Below are positions 6,870 to 15,064 of a stretch of 45,591 nucleotides of DNA, in pieces. The position numbers and the translations under genes were made by a program. A model generated the notes under the pieces. It worked only from the letters and a program-made list of their open reading frames with translations. It had not been told where the DNA came from and made no database searches. How positions within the stretch are numbered: the first letter of the stretch is position 1; each line of letters begins with the position of its first letter. This DNA is from Solobacterium sp. (GTDB lineage Bacteria; Bacillota_I; Bacilli_A; Erysipelotrichales; Erysipelotrichaceae), in assembly GCA_017459725.1 (NCBI GenBank), contig JAFUCL010000045.1:1-45591 (forward strand), written 5' to 3'.

Positions 6870-9128
6870 TTATTTCAGATGCCAGATATCGCGGTTGTAT
6901 TCCATGATGGTGCGGTCGCTTGAGAAGAAGCCTGCCTTGGCAATGTTGACAAGCATCATGCGCTTCCACTTATCACGGTTCTCGTAGTCATACAGGATCG
7001 TTTCCTTCACGGAACAGTAGGATTCAAGATCCAGCAGTGTCATGAACCAGTCATGGTTGATCAGGTTGTCCTGCAGTGCTTTGAGGACTTCGATGTCACC
7101 GATGGCGCTGAGTTCCGGTCCGGTGATGAAATCGAGGATCTCATGGATGGACTGGCTGCGCTCATAGTATTCACGGGCATGGTAGCCGCTGCAGTTGTAG
7201 AGGTTGATGACGTCATCCGAAGTGCGTCCGAAGATGTAGATGTTGCCGTAACCGACCAGGTCGCGGATTTCCACATTCGCACCGTCGGCTGTACCGATCG
7301 TGACGGCACCGTTCAGCATCAGCTTCATATTGCCGGTTCCGCTTGCTTCTTTGGAGGCAAGGGAGATCTGTTCGGAGATATCGGCTGCCGGGATCAGCTT
7401 CTCGGCTTTGGCAACGTTGTAGTTTCTGATAAAGACAACTTTCAGCCACGGCTTGACCTGGGGATCATGTTCGATCAGATCCTGCAGGCAGAGAATCAGG
7501 TGAATGATATGCTTTGCCATGGTGTAGGCAGGAGCTGCCTTGGCGCCGAAGATAATGGTGATCGGGCGGGGCGGCACTTCACCGCGTTTGATGCGCATGT
7601 ATTCGTAAATGATATACAGGGCGTTCATCTGCTGGCGTTTGTATTCATGCAGGCGCTTTACCATAACGCAGAATACGGATTCGGGATCGACTTCGATGCC
7701 TTCCTTCCAGCGGATGAATTCAGCTGCTCTTACTTTGTTGTGATACTTGATTTCCACAAGCCTGTTCAGCACGATTTCGTTGTCGTAGTACTGCAGCAGG
7801 TTCTCGAGTTTGTATTCGTCATCATGCCATTCCGTGCCGATCAGTTCATCGATGAAATCGGACAGTTCATGGTTGCACAGCATCAGCCATCTGCGGAAGG
7901 AGATGCCGTTGGTCTTGTTGTTGAAGCGGTCATAGTACACGTCATGGAAATGACGAAGTTCCTGATGCTTCAGGATTTCCGTATGCAGAGCGGCTACACC
8001 GTTGATGGAGTGTGAATAATGCATGTCCATCTTTGCCATATGCACACGGTTCTCATTGTCGATGATATTGAGGTCAGCGTTGTCATGGAAAGCACATACA
8101 GCACCGAAATCAAGACCGCCGATGATCGGCATCAGGTGCGGGACAACTTCGGTGAGATAGCTGATCGGCCATTTCTCCAGAGCTTCCGCAAGAATCGTAT
8201 GGTTGGTATACGCGCATGTATTGGTGACGATGGTTGCCGCATGGCGCATCGGAATGCCTTCCTGGATCAGCAGACGGATGAGTTCCGGAATGATCAGGGA
8301 TGGGTGGGTATCGTTGATCTGTACGGCAACATATTCATGCAGACGCGACAGGTCATGACCGAGTGCCTTCTGCTCTTTGATGATGAGCTGGGCGGCGTTG
8401 CTGACCATGAAGTACTGCTGGTAGATGCGCAGAAGCTGTCCGTCCTTGTCGGAGTCATCCGGATACAGGAACAGGGTCAGGTTCTTTTCGATATTCTTTT
8501 TGTCAAACTGGATGCCGTCATGAACGATGGATTCATCCACACTGTCGAGATCAAAGAGATGCAGTGTATTGCGGCCGGTGCGGAAACCTGCCACATCGAG
8601 ATCATACATGACGGAATTGTAATTCTTGCCGGCCAGCTGTACCTGGAAGGTTGTGTCCGTGCGGCGCAGAATAGCCGGACCGCCCAGCCATGCATCGGGG
8701 ATCTCAACCTGCTTGTGGTCTTTGAAATCCTGCTTGAAGAGACCGAAGTGATAGCGCAGACCGATACCGTCGCCGCAGAGTCCCAGGGTGGCAATGGAAT
8801 CCAGGAAACATGCGGCCAGACGGCCGAGGCCTCCGTTGCCCAGGGACGGCTCTTCTTCAGCGTCCTGAACATCATTGATGTTCTTGCCGTTGTCTGCGAG
8901 AATCTGCCGGAGATCGTCATATAATCCGAGATTGATGAGATTCTTTCCGAGCTGTTTTCCGATCAGGAATTCAGCACTGATATAGTAGAGCTTTTTTTCA
9001 CCGGACGTCAGCGGCCGTTCAGCCATATGCTGCTGCACAAGTTTCAGGCAGGCTGCGTAGAGTTCTTCACGGGTGGCTGCGGATATCTGTTTGCCGAGCA
9101 GTTCCGTAAATTCCTTTTCTGTGACCAT
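6870..9128 (-). CDS. glgP: Glycogen/starch/maltodextrin phosphorylase (GT35)
   Basis: Releases glucose-1-phosphate from alpha-1,4-glucans using phosphate and pyridoxal phosphate in the cytoplasm. The 752 residues are shorter than the roughly 800-815 of the enterobacterial enzyme but complete. Landmarks: [18 protein letters not shown] (glucan and phosphate binding), [31 protein letters not shown], and the PLP site [20 protein letters not shown] with Lys602. ATG 9128 follows ACCTCC (the complement of GGAGGT, 9136-9141). No other glycogen genes are adjacent, so the substrate source is not shown here. Confidence 0.95.
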   Translation of the reverse strand: MVTEKEFTELLGKQISAATREELYAACLKLVQQHMAERPLTSGEKKLYYISAEFLIGKQLGKNLINLGLYDDLRQILADNGKNINDVQDAEEEPSLGNGGLGRLAACFLDSIATLGLCGDGIGLRYHFGLFKQDFKDHKQVEIPDAWLGGPAILRRTDTTFQVQLAGKNYNSVMYDLDVAGFRTGRNTLHLFDLDSVDESIVHDGIQFDKKNIEKNLTLFLYPDDSDKDGQLLRIYQQYFMVSNAAQLIIKEQKALGHDLSRLHEYVAVQINDTHPSLIIPELIRLLIQEGIPMRHAATIVTNTCAYTNHTILAEALEKWPISYLTEVVPHLMPIIGGLDFGAVCAFHDNADLNIIDNENRVHMAKMDMHYSHSINGVAALHTEILKHQELRHFHDVYYDRFNNKTNGISFRRWLMLCNHELSDFIDELIGTEWHDDEYKLENLLQYYDNEIVLNRLVEIKYHNKVRAAEFIRWKEGIEVDPESVFCVMVKRLHEYKRQQMNALYIIYEYMRIKRGEVPPRPITIIFGAKAAPAYTMAKHIIHLILCLQDLIEHDPQVKPWLKVVFIRNYNVAKAEKLIPAADISEQISLASKEASGTGNMKLMLNGAVTIGTADGANVEIRDLVGYGNIYIFGRTSDDVINLYNCSGYHAREYYERSQSIHEILDFITGPELSAIGDIEVLKALQDNLINHDWFMTLLDLESYCSVKETILYDYENRDKWKRMMLVNIAKAGFFSSDRTIMEYNRDIWHLK

Positions 9129-9161
9129 ATGAATAACCTCCGTAAAACAGAAAACTCTACT

Positions 9162-9190
9162 ATTTTAACATAATGTATCGAATACGTCAG
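9162..9190 (-). promoter_or_regulatory. Promoter of glgP
   Basis: On the minus strand CTGACG (9185-9190), 17 bases, TAAAAT (9162-9167), about 33 bases before the start codon. Confidence 0.55.
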
Positions 9191-9203
9191 TAAAATATGA
9201 ATA

Positions 9204-9212
9204 TGCTATAAT
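9204..9212 (+). promoter_or_regulatory. Extended -10 promoter of uppP
   Basis: TGC-TATAAT (9204-9212) is a consensus extended -10 element with no good -35 box. It lies back to back with the glgP promoter. Confidence 0.55.
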
Positions 9213-9233
9213 TAACTGGATTCGGGAGATACT

Positions 9234-10094
9234 ATGGGCATTATCTTGGAGATTTTGAAATCACTTATATACGGTTTTGTTCAGGGCATCACGGAATGGC
9301 TGCCGATCAGCAGCACCGGACACCTGATTCTGATAAACGCAATGCTGCCGCTGCACGTCTTTACCGATCCTGCGGAGAACCAGTCTTTCTGGGAAATGTA
9401 CAAAGTCGTGATTCAGCTGGGATCGATCCTGGCAGTTGTGCTTCTGTACTTTGAACGCTTGAATCCGTTTTCCCCGCGCAAGGACAGCACCGGCAGAAAA
9501 ACGACATGGGATCTGTGGCTGAAGATCATTGCCGGATCCATTCCGGTCGGCATCATCGGTCTTCTGCTGGATGATATCGTTGAGGCAAAACTGTCCAGAC
9601 CGCTGGTGGTTGCACTGATGCTGATTATATACGGTGTGCTGTTCATTGTTGCCGAACTGAAACGCAGCCGTCCGGTCATCCGTTCCGTAAACGGTATGGA
9701 TTACGGTACCGCCGTTAAGATCGGTCTGTTCGAAGCGCTGGCACTGATTCCGGGCACATCCCGTTCGGGTGCGACGATTCTCGGTGCGATGATCCTCGGT
9801 ACAACCAGGGCAGCAGCCACGGAGTTTTCCTTCTTTATGGCAATCCCGGCAATGCTGGGCGCCAGCCTTCTGAAACTGATCAAACTGCAGGCACCGGTTA
9901 CCTTCGGCAGTGTCATTGTGCTGCTGAGCGGACTGATCACTTCCTTTGTGGTCTCCGTCCTTGTTATCAGACGGTTCCTGAAATACATACGCCGGCATGA
10001 CTTCAGAATCTTCGGACTGTACAGAATCATTCTCGGTCTGCTTATTCTGATTCTTGCGCTGACGGGACTTCTGCCCGGCGTCTTCAACATCTGA
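9234..10094 (+). CDS. uppP: Undecaprenyl-diphosphatase
   Basis: Dephosphorylates undecaprenyl pyrophosphate at the membrane to recycle the lipid carrier of cell-wall synthesis, and can give bacitracin tolerance. The 286 residues are polytopic, with both family motifs: GFVQGITEWLPISSTGHL (residues 14-31, with Glu21 and His30) and PGTSRSGAT (catalytic Arg). ATG 9234 is preceded by GGGAG (9224-9228). The stop codon overlaps the ribosome binding site of the next gene, so the two are translationally coupled. Confidence 0.96.
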   Translation: MGIILEILKSLIYGFVQGITEWLPISSTGHLILINAMLPLHVFTDPAENQSFWEMYKVVIQLGSILAVVLLYFERLNPFSPRKDSTGRKTTWDLWLKIIAGSIPVGIIGLLLDDIVEAKLSRPLVVALMLIIYGVLFIVAELKRSRPVIRSVNGMDYGTAVKIGLFEALALIPGTSRSGATILGAMILGTTRAAATEFSFFMAIPAMLGASLLKLIKLQAPVTFGSVIVLLSGLITSFVVSVLVIRRFLKYIRRHDFRIFGLYRIILGLLILILALTGLLPGVFNI

Positions 10095-10104
10095 GGAAAC
10101 ATGC

Positions 10105-11262
10105 ATGAACGGTACTCTGACTATCGGCGGACTTTTCCTGGAAGGTCTGCTTTCCTTCTTCTCACCGTGTGTGCTGCCGCTGGTGCCGCTGTATCTCGGT
10201 TATCTGACCGCGGGAATCAGTGAAACGGCTTCACCGAAGGAGCGAAGGATCCGCACGGCAGTGCTTACATTCTTCTTTGTGCTGGGTATCTGCACGGTAT
10301 TCTTTATTGCCGGACTCGGCTCGGGAGCGCTGCGTTCTTTCTTTGAAGACAACAAAATACTGTTCAGCCTGACCGGCGGTATGATCCTTGTCCTGTTCGG
10401 GCTGTTCTCACTGGATGTGATCCGTATACCGCTGCTGGAAGGGGAGCACCGCTTCACGGCACCCCTGAAAGGCAAGTACGGTCCCGTACAGGCATATCTG
10501 CTGGGTTTCTTCTTCAGCTTTGCCTGGAGTCCGTGCATCGGTCCGCTGCTGGCGTCTGCCATTCTGGCGGCTGCTTCGGCACCGTCTGCGGCAATGAGCT
10601 GGCTGTACATGGGATCCTATGCACTGGGATTCATCTGCGTATTCCTGCTGCTGGGCATCTTCACGGAAGAGGTTCTGGCATTCCTGAAGAAAAACAAAGG
10701 TGTGGTCCGCTGGACCAAGCTGCTCGGCGGTGCGGTGGTGCTCGGCATGGGCATATACATGTTTGCGCAGGGTGTGAATGATCTGCATACATTGCAGAAC
10801 GCCCAGCCTGTTGCAGTTGAGCAGAGCGGTGATACGGATATTGAAAAGTACAACGTTGCCCTGGAGACACGTGACGGACAGACGGTTGAGCTGAAGGATT
10901 ATAAAGGACAGAAGCTGATCCTGAACTTCTTTGCGACATGGTGCCATTACTGCAAGGAAGAACTTCCGTATCTGCAGCAGATGTCAGAGACACGCGATGA
11001 TGTGAAGATCATCCTGATTGCGGATCCCGGCTTCGGCAGTGAAGGAACCAAGGAGGACGTCATCCGCTTCCTGGATGAGAACGGATATACGATGGAAGTG
11101 CTGTTTGATACATCCTTCCAGATGGTGCGCTCCTATCAGGTCACCGGTTTCCCGACGACATTCATTGTCAAAGAGGACGGCAACTTCCTCGGTTATGTAC
11201 CGGGATACGTCGATGAAGCCATGATGGAGCAGATCCTGGAACAGGCCGACCAGCAGGGATAA
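10105..11262 (+). CDS. CcdA membrane electron carrier fused to a thioredoxin-like domain
   Basis: A single-chain thiol-disulfide relay. CcdA carries electrons across the membrane from cytoplasmic thioredoxin, and the fused TlpA/ResA-like domain passes them to extracytoplasmic disulfides. Residues 1-225 form the CcdA part with six membrane segments and paired cysteines in FFSPCVLP (Cys22) and WSPCIGP (Cys144). Residues 245-385 form the thioredoxin fold with active site WCHYC (Cys280, Cys283) and the cis-proline motif GFPTTFIV. The ribosome binding site GAGGA (10093-10097) overlaps the uppP stop codon. Clients are unknown; no cytochrome c gene is nearby. Confidence 0.9.
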   Translation: MNGTLTIGGLFLEGLLSFFSPCVLPLVPLYLGYLTAGISETASPKERRIRTAVLTFFFVLGICTVFFIAGLGSGALRSFFEDNKILFSLTGGMILVLFGLFSLDVIRIPLLEGEHRFTAPLKGKYGPVQAYLLGFFFSFAWSPCIGPLLASAILAAASAPSAAMSWLYMGSYALGFICVFLLLGIFTEEVLAFLKKNKGVVRWTKLLGGAVVLGMGIYMFAQGVNDLHTLQNAQPVAVEQSGDTDIEKYNVALETRDGQTVELKDYKGQKLILNFFATWCHYCKEELPYLQQMSETRDDVKIILIADPGFGSEGTKEDVIRFLDENGYTMEVLFDTSFQMVRSYQVTGFPTTFIVKEDGNFLGYVPGYVDEAMMEQILEQADQQG

Positions 11263-11298
11263 ACCCACTCGTACGGGAAGACAAAAATACATGTACAA

Positions 11299-11326
11299 AA
11301 AAGAAACAGGTTGCCCTGTTTCTTTT
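11299..11326. terminator. Bidirectional terminator between ccdA-trx and pectin methylesterase
   Basis: AAAAGAAACAGG (11299-11310) pairs perfectly with CCTGTTTCTTTT (11315-11326) around TTGC. A-runs on the left serve as the T-run for the minus-strand transcript. Confidence 0.85.
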
Positions 11327-12180
11327 CAATATGATTTGGTCCAGCTGACTCTTCCGGGGACAGCAGGTTTTTCATAGAAGCGTGCGGTTTTGTCCCGGTC
11401 GGTGTCGTTCCATTTGTCGAAGCCTTCGGTGGAGATATGAGGTCCGTATGTACAGTTCTCGAAATAGCAGAGACCGTAGTCACGCCATGGTCTTGCCAGA
11501 TAAATACTGCCGGGGGCGATGCCTTCCTCTGCCGTAAAGCCGCAGTTTCTGAACAGGAAGCCTTCCGTCTGTTCAAGGGCATGGGCAGGGGCGGCTGTAT
11601 ATCCGATGTTGCGGGCATCATTCAGGGAACGTATCTCGCAGTGATCAAATACGGCATTTCCGCAGCCGAAGATGAAATCCACGGTTCCTTCGATGATGCA
11701 GTCGCTGAAATACTGCTTACATGCTTTGGAAGCACGCAGGTCATCCGTCAGGAAGCCGTCGTACCGTTCAATGAGATCATCCGGCAGGGGACCGAGGAAC
11801 AGTGTATCCTGGGTGGATGTCAGCCGGCAGCGGCGCATGGTGAAGTCATCCGCGTACACTGAGAGAGCCACTTCCTGGCCTTTTGTTTCCGGGGAGAGGG
11901 CATCGTTGACGATGGATAAATCCTCCATGGTCACATGGTCGGCACATACCGCCATTGTCCATGTACGGAATGTATTGAGCTCCTTGCCGTCCGGGGCAGT
12001 CATACGTGCGTAGTCATCCCAGATAATGCGTGTTTTGTCCATGCCGGCACCGCGCAGTGTCACGCCCGGAACTGACAATTTGCACTTGATTCTCCATGTG
12101 CCTTCGGGAAGATCGATCACTGTGCCTGGAGATATGGTATAAAAGATATTTTGCAGGTAATTTAAGTTTTTTGATAGCAT
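11326..12180 (-). CDS. Pectin methylesterase (CE8), predicted cytoplasmic
   Basis: Removes methyl groups from homogalacturonan, giving free galacturonate residues and methanol. The 284 residues form the right-handed beta-helix enzyme, with QDTLFLG (Gln124, Asp125), VDFIFG (nucleophile Asp168) and LARPWR (Arg230, Trp232), the full CE8 active site. There is no signal peptide. ATG 12180 is chosen because GGAG lies nine bases upstream; longer frames run through the intergenic region. It is divergent from the transport operon and probably shares its control, acting on imported oligogalacturonides. Confidence 0.9.
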   Translation of the reverse strand: MLSKNLNYLQNIFYTISPGTVIDLPEGTWRIKCKLSVPGVTLRGAGMDKTRIIWDDYARMTAPDGKELNTFRTWTMAVCADHVTMEDLSIVNDALSPETKGQEVALSVYADDFTMRRCRLTSTQDTLFLGPLPDDLIERYDGFLTDDLRASKACKQYFSDCIIEGTVDFIFGCGNAVFDHCEIRSLNDARNIGYTAAPAHALEQTEGFLFRNCGFTAEEGIAPGSIYLARPWRDYGLCYFENCTYGPHISTEGFDKWNDTDRDKTARFYEKPAVPGRVSWTKSY

Positions 12181-12257
12181 AATTGATTTCTCCATCAAAA
12201 CAAGTATATCCTTAAGGTAACAGTAACAATACCCACTATTTCGGAAAAGTAGAATAT

Positions 12258-12392
12258 GTACATGTTTTGTATTGTTTTGACCATGTACTTTGGTATCCGG
12301 GATTTCCATAATTATGGTGAAATAAACCGATGCAGACAATGCTTTCTCTGACATGGACATTTTCTACCGAATGACATGTACTGGGGGATAAT
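12258..12392. promoter_or_regulatory. Intergenic control region of the pectin locus
   Basis: The gap of about 296 bases between the divergent pectin methylesterase and transport operons holds several symmetric elements. GTACATG (12258-12264) and CATGTAC (12282-12288) form an inverted repeat with 17 bases between, and CATGTAC recurs at 12375-12381. TGTTTTG repeats at 12263-12269 and 12273-12279, ten bases apart. CCATAATTATGG (12306-12317) is a perfect 12-base palindrome. GATAAT (12387-12392) is a candidate -10 without a -35, as expected of an activated promoter. The AraC protein of this locus is a natural candidate binder. Confidence 0.4.
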
Positions 12393-12425
12393 CACCAGAA
12401 AGAAAAAGACAGGAATGTATCACGT

Positions 12426-12460
12426 TTCGGATCGGATGTAAGGGGTTTCCTGATCCGGAA
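12426..12460 (+). repeat. Leader hairpin before the transport operon
   Basis: TTCGGATC (12426-12433) pairs with GATCCGGAA (12452-12460), with additional GGA/TCC pairing inside. It ends just before the ribosome binding site AGGAAGGG (12463-12470) and leaves it free. No T-run follows, so it is not a terminator. It may affect translation or mRNA stability. Confidence 0.35.
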
Positions 12461-12476
12461 GCAGGAAGGGATGTAT

Positions 12477-13058
12477 ATGAACAGGCAGCGCACGTGGCAG
12501 GAATACAGAACCATTGACCTGGCAATTCTCGGGGCAATTCTTGCTGTGTGCGAATTTCTGACTGTGAAAGCCGCAAATATCTGGTTTCCTGCCCAGCCGT
12601 ATACCGTTTCACTGGCAGCCGCTGTTACATCAATTGTGTATATGCGGTGGGGCTGGTGGGGCGCCCTGCATGCAGTGCTGTCCGGCTTTGTGTTCTGTGC
12701 TACGGTCGGTGCTGAGCTGCGGTCCTATCTGATCTATTGTCTGGGAAACCTGCTTTCGGTTCTTGCTGTTCCCGTGCTGCTGAAAATCGGCAAGGAAAAA
12801 GTGAGGACAGGAAGTCTGGCACTGGTATTTCCGGCAGCGGTATTGCTGCTGATGCAGGCGGGCAGGGCTCTGGTTGCTCTTGCAACAGGTGCTCCGGCAC
12901 GCAGCTGTGTTGGTTTTTTTACTACAGACAGCATCTCCATGTTGTTTACTATCGTTGTGATCTGGATTGCCAGAAGGCTGGATGGCGTCTATGAAGATCA
13001 AAAGCATTACTTGCTTCGCCTTTCCGAAAAGGAGAATGCAGAAAAGGAGGGTCACTAA
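12477..13058 (+). CDS. Uncharacterised six-helix membrane protein, ECF S-component-like
   Basis: A 193-residue hydrophobic protein with about six membrane segments (roughly 12-31, 42-55, 60-77, 83-104, 113-137, 150-166) and a charged C-terminal tail. Size and topology resemble substrate-binding S components of energy-coupling factor transporters, but I see no signature that fixes the substrate. ATG 12477 is used because AGGAAGGG ends six bases upstream; an ATG at 12471 would touch it. It is the first gene of the pectin transport operon and overlaps the next start by one base (TAATG). It may be an accessory membrane subunit. Confidence 0.6.
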   Translation: MNRQRTWQEYRTIDLAILGAILAVCEFLTVKAANIWFPAQPYTVSLAAAVTSIVYMRWGWWGALHAVLSGFVFCATVGAELRSYLIYCLGNLLSVLAVPVLLKIGKEKVRTGSLALVFPAAVLLLMQAGRALVALATGAPARSCVGFFTTDSISMLFTIVVIWIARRLDGVYEDQKHYLLRLSEKENAEKEGH

Positions 13059-14113
13059 TGAAGGCTAAGGCGGCAGATTTTCTGATTTACGACAAAGATT
13101 CGGGTGTGTACAGGATGGACCCGGAGCAGGCCGTACGTGACGATGTGGAAAAGCACTACTGGCGCCATGTCCTGCAGACAATTGCAAAGGACTGGCGCCT
13201 GTATCTCATGCTTGTGCCCATGTTGCTCGTATTCCTGTTCTGGCGTTACTTCCCGATGTACGAACTCCTCGGCTGCTTCAAGGTATCGGACAACGTCCTG
13301 CCTGTATCGCAGCAGCTGTTCTCAGGATTCTCGTACTTCAAACGGCTTCTGTTTGCCGGGGACGGTCTCTCGACAGATTTCTGGAGAGCTCTGAGAAACA
13401 CATTCCTGCTCAGTTTCTACGGACTGTGCTTTGGATTCCCGATTCCGATCATCCTCGCACTGTTCTTTAACGAAGTGCGTTCCAACGCTGCGCGCAGTGT
13501 CCTGCAGGTACTTACATATCTGCCGAAGTTCATGTCCACCGTCGTCATGGCTTCCCTGGTCACCATGCTTGTCAAGCAGGGTTCCCTGACCACAAGTATG
13601 GGTATCGTCAGCCGCTTCCTATCAGGAATAGGACTGATTGATCCTGCCACAGCAAATGCAGGTCTGCTCAACAACCCGGCTTACTTCCGCTCGATCTATC
13701 AGCTCAGCGGTATCTGGGAAGGTGCAGGCTACGACAGTATCGTATTCTTCGCGGCAATCATCGCCATCTCACCGACCAGCTATGAAGCGGCGCAGATCGA
13801 CGGTGCGGACAAGTGGGCACAGATGCGCTACGTTGTCCTGCCAAGCATTCTCTCAACAATCGTAATCATGCTGATTACCCGTATCGGTAACCTGCTGAAC
13901 ATCGGTTATGAGAAAGTCCTCCTTCTGTACAATACCAAGACATATGTGACAGCTGACGTTGTATCAACATTCGCTCACCGCAACGGTATGGCAAGCGGTG
14001 CCGGTACAGGTATCGCGGCTGCTGCCGAAATGATGAACAACGTCATCGGAATGCTGCTGGTCATCGGTGCCAATACGATTGCCCGTAAAGCTTCCAACAC
14101 GTCGCTCTATTAA
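13058..14113 (+). CDS. ABC sugar permease 1 (LplB/YteP type, CUT1)
   Basis: A 351-residue inner-membrane subunit of a CUT1 carbohydrate importer. It has six membrane segments, and the EAA coupling motif EAAQIDGADKWAQMRYVVLP near residue 245 docks to the ATPase. The LplB/YteP subgroup pairs with YtcP and long binding proteins, and in Bacillus and related genera often handles pectin-derived oligosaccharides. An N-terminal cytoplasmic extension of about 40 charged residues precedes the first helix. The ribosome binding site AAAGGAGGG lies in the end of the upstream gene and the start overlaps that gene's stop. Confidence 0.9.
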   Translation: MKAKAADFLIYDKDSGVYRMDPEQAVRDDVEKHYWRHVLQTIAKDWRLYLMLVPMLLVFLFWRYFPMYELLGCFKVSDNVLPVSQQLFSGFSYFKRLLFAGDGLSTDFWRALRNTFLLSFYGLCFGFPIPIILALFFNEVRSNAARSVLQVLTYLPKFMSTVVMASLVTMLVKQGSLTTSMGIVSRFLSGIGLIDPATANAGLLNNPAYFRSIYQLSGIWEGAGYDSIVFFAAIIAISPTSYEAAQIDGADKWAQMRYVVLPSILSTIVIMLITRIGNLLNIGYEKVLLLYNTKTYVTADVVSTFAHRNGMASGAGTGIAAAAEMMNNVIGMLLVIGANTIARKASNTSLY

Positions 14114-14127
14114 TTGGGGGGTTTTCA

Positions 14128-15018
14128 ATGAAAAGAAAACTTGAAATTTCAGAACTGATCTTCAAGATCCTCAGCTACACACTGCTGTCAGTATTCGCTC
14201 TGTGCTGCCTGTATCCGTTTGTATATGCGGTCAGTGCTTCCATCAGCGGACGTGCAGCGGTTGAATACGGATCTGTGGTTCTGTTCCCGAAGGATATCCA
14301 GTTCGATGCCTTCAAGAGAATGTTCAATGACAACATGTTCTGGAATGCGTATTCCAATACGCTGTTCCTGACCCTGTTCGGAACAATCTGGGCAATGCTG
14401 GTTTCAATCCTCGGCGCATATGCATTGTCAAAGAAGAGACTGCTCTTCAGAACATTCTTCAACTTCTTCCTGGTATTCACCATGTGGTTCTCTGCCGGTA
14501 TCGTTCCGCAGTATCTGAACTACCTGGCTACCAAGGATGTATTCAATGCCATGGGTATCATGGATGACAAGTGGCTGGTCGTTATCGCAATGGGTATGGC
14601 TGCCATGAACATCATCCTTCTGAGAAACGCCTTCGAAGGTGTTCCGTCAGAAATTGAAGAAGCTGCAATCGTCGACGGTGCTTCCGAGCTTCAGGTTCTG
14701 AAGCAGGTATATCTGCCGATGTGCAAATCCACGATTGCTACAGTAGCTCTGTTCTTCGGTATCTCCCGTTGGAACGGTTACTTCTGGGCAAGACAGATGA
14801 TTTCGAATCAGAACGAGCATCCGCTGCAGGTATTTATCCGGCTGCGTCTGGAACAGTACACAGACCCGGAAACAATGGCAGGCTGGAACGAGACATACGC
14901 TTCCGATTCCGTCATTTATGCCCTGATCGTCTGCTCGATCGTACCGATTCTGATTATCTACCCGTTCATCCAAAAGTACTTCGCAAAAGGTGTAAACGTA
15001 GGCGGCGTCAAGGAATAA
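14128..15018 (+). CDS. ABC sugar permease 2 (YtcP/LplC type, CUT1)
   Basis: A 296-residue partner permease with six membrane segments and the motif EEAAIVDGASELQVLKQVYLP around residue 175, matching the YtcP/LplC group. It would form the heterodimeric channel with the preceding permease. ATG 14128 follows GGGGGG (14116-14121), 14 bases after the previous stop. The C-terminus FIQKYFAKGVNVGGVKE is the usual YtcP ending. Confidence 0.92.
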   Translation: MKRKLEISELIFKILSYTLLSVFALCCLYPFVYAVSASISGRAAVEYGSVVLFPKDIQFDAFKRMFNDNMFWNAYSNTLFLTLFGTIWAMLVSILGAYALSKKRLLFRTFFNFFLVFTMWFSAGIVPQYLNYLATKDVFNAMGIMDDKWLVVIAMGMAAMNIILLRNAFEGVPSEIEEAAIVDGASELQVLKQVYLPMCKSTIATVALFFGISRWNGYFWARQMISNQNEHPLQVFIRLRLEQYTDPETMAGWNETYASDSVIYALIVCSIVPILIIYPFIQKYFAKGVNVGGVKE

Positions 15019-15064
15019 CGCTGACTGCTTATACAGTATTTTCTTAAAAGAGGAAAGGAATAAC

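Noticed and set aside
12181..12476. Catabolite-response (cre) element
   Set aside because: No sequence with an acceptable match to the cre consensus was found in this gap.
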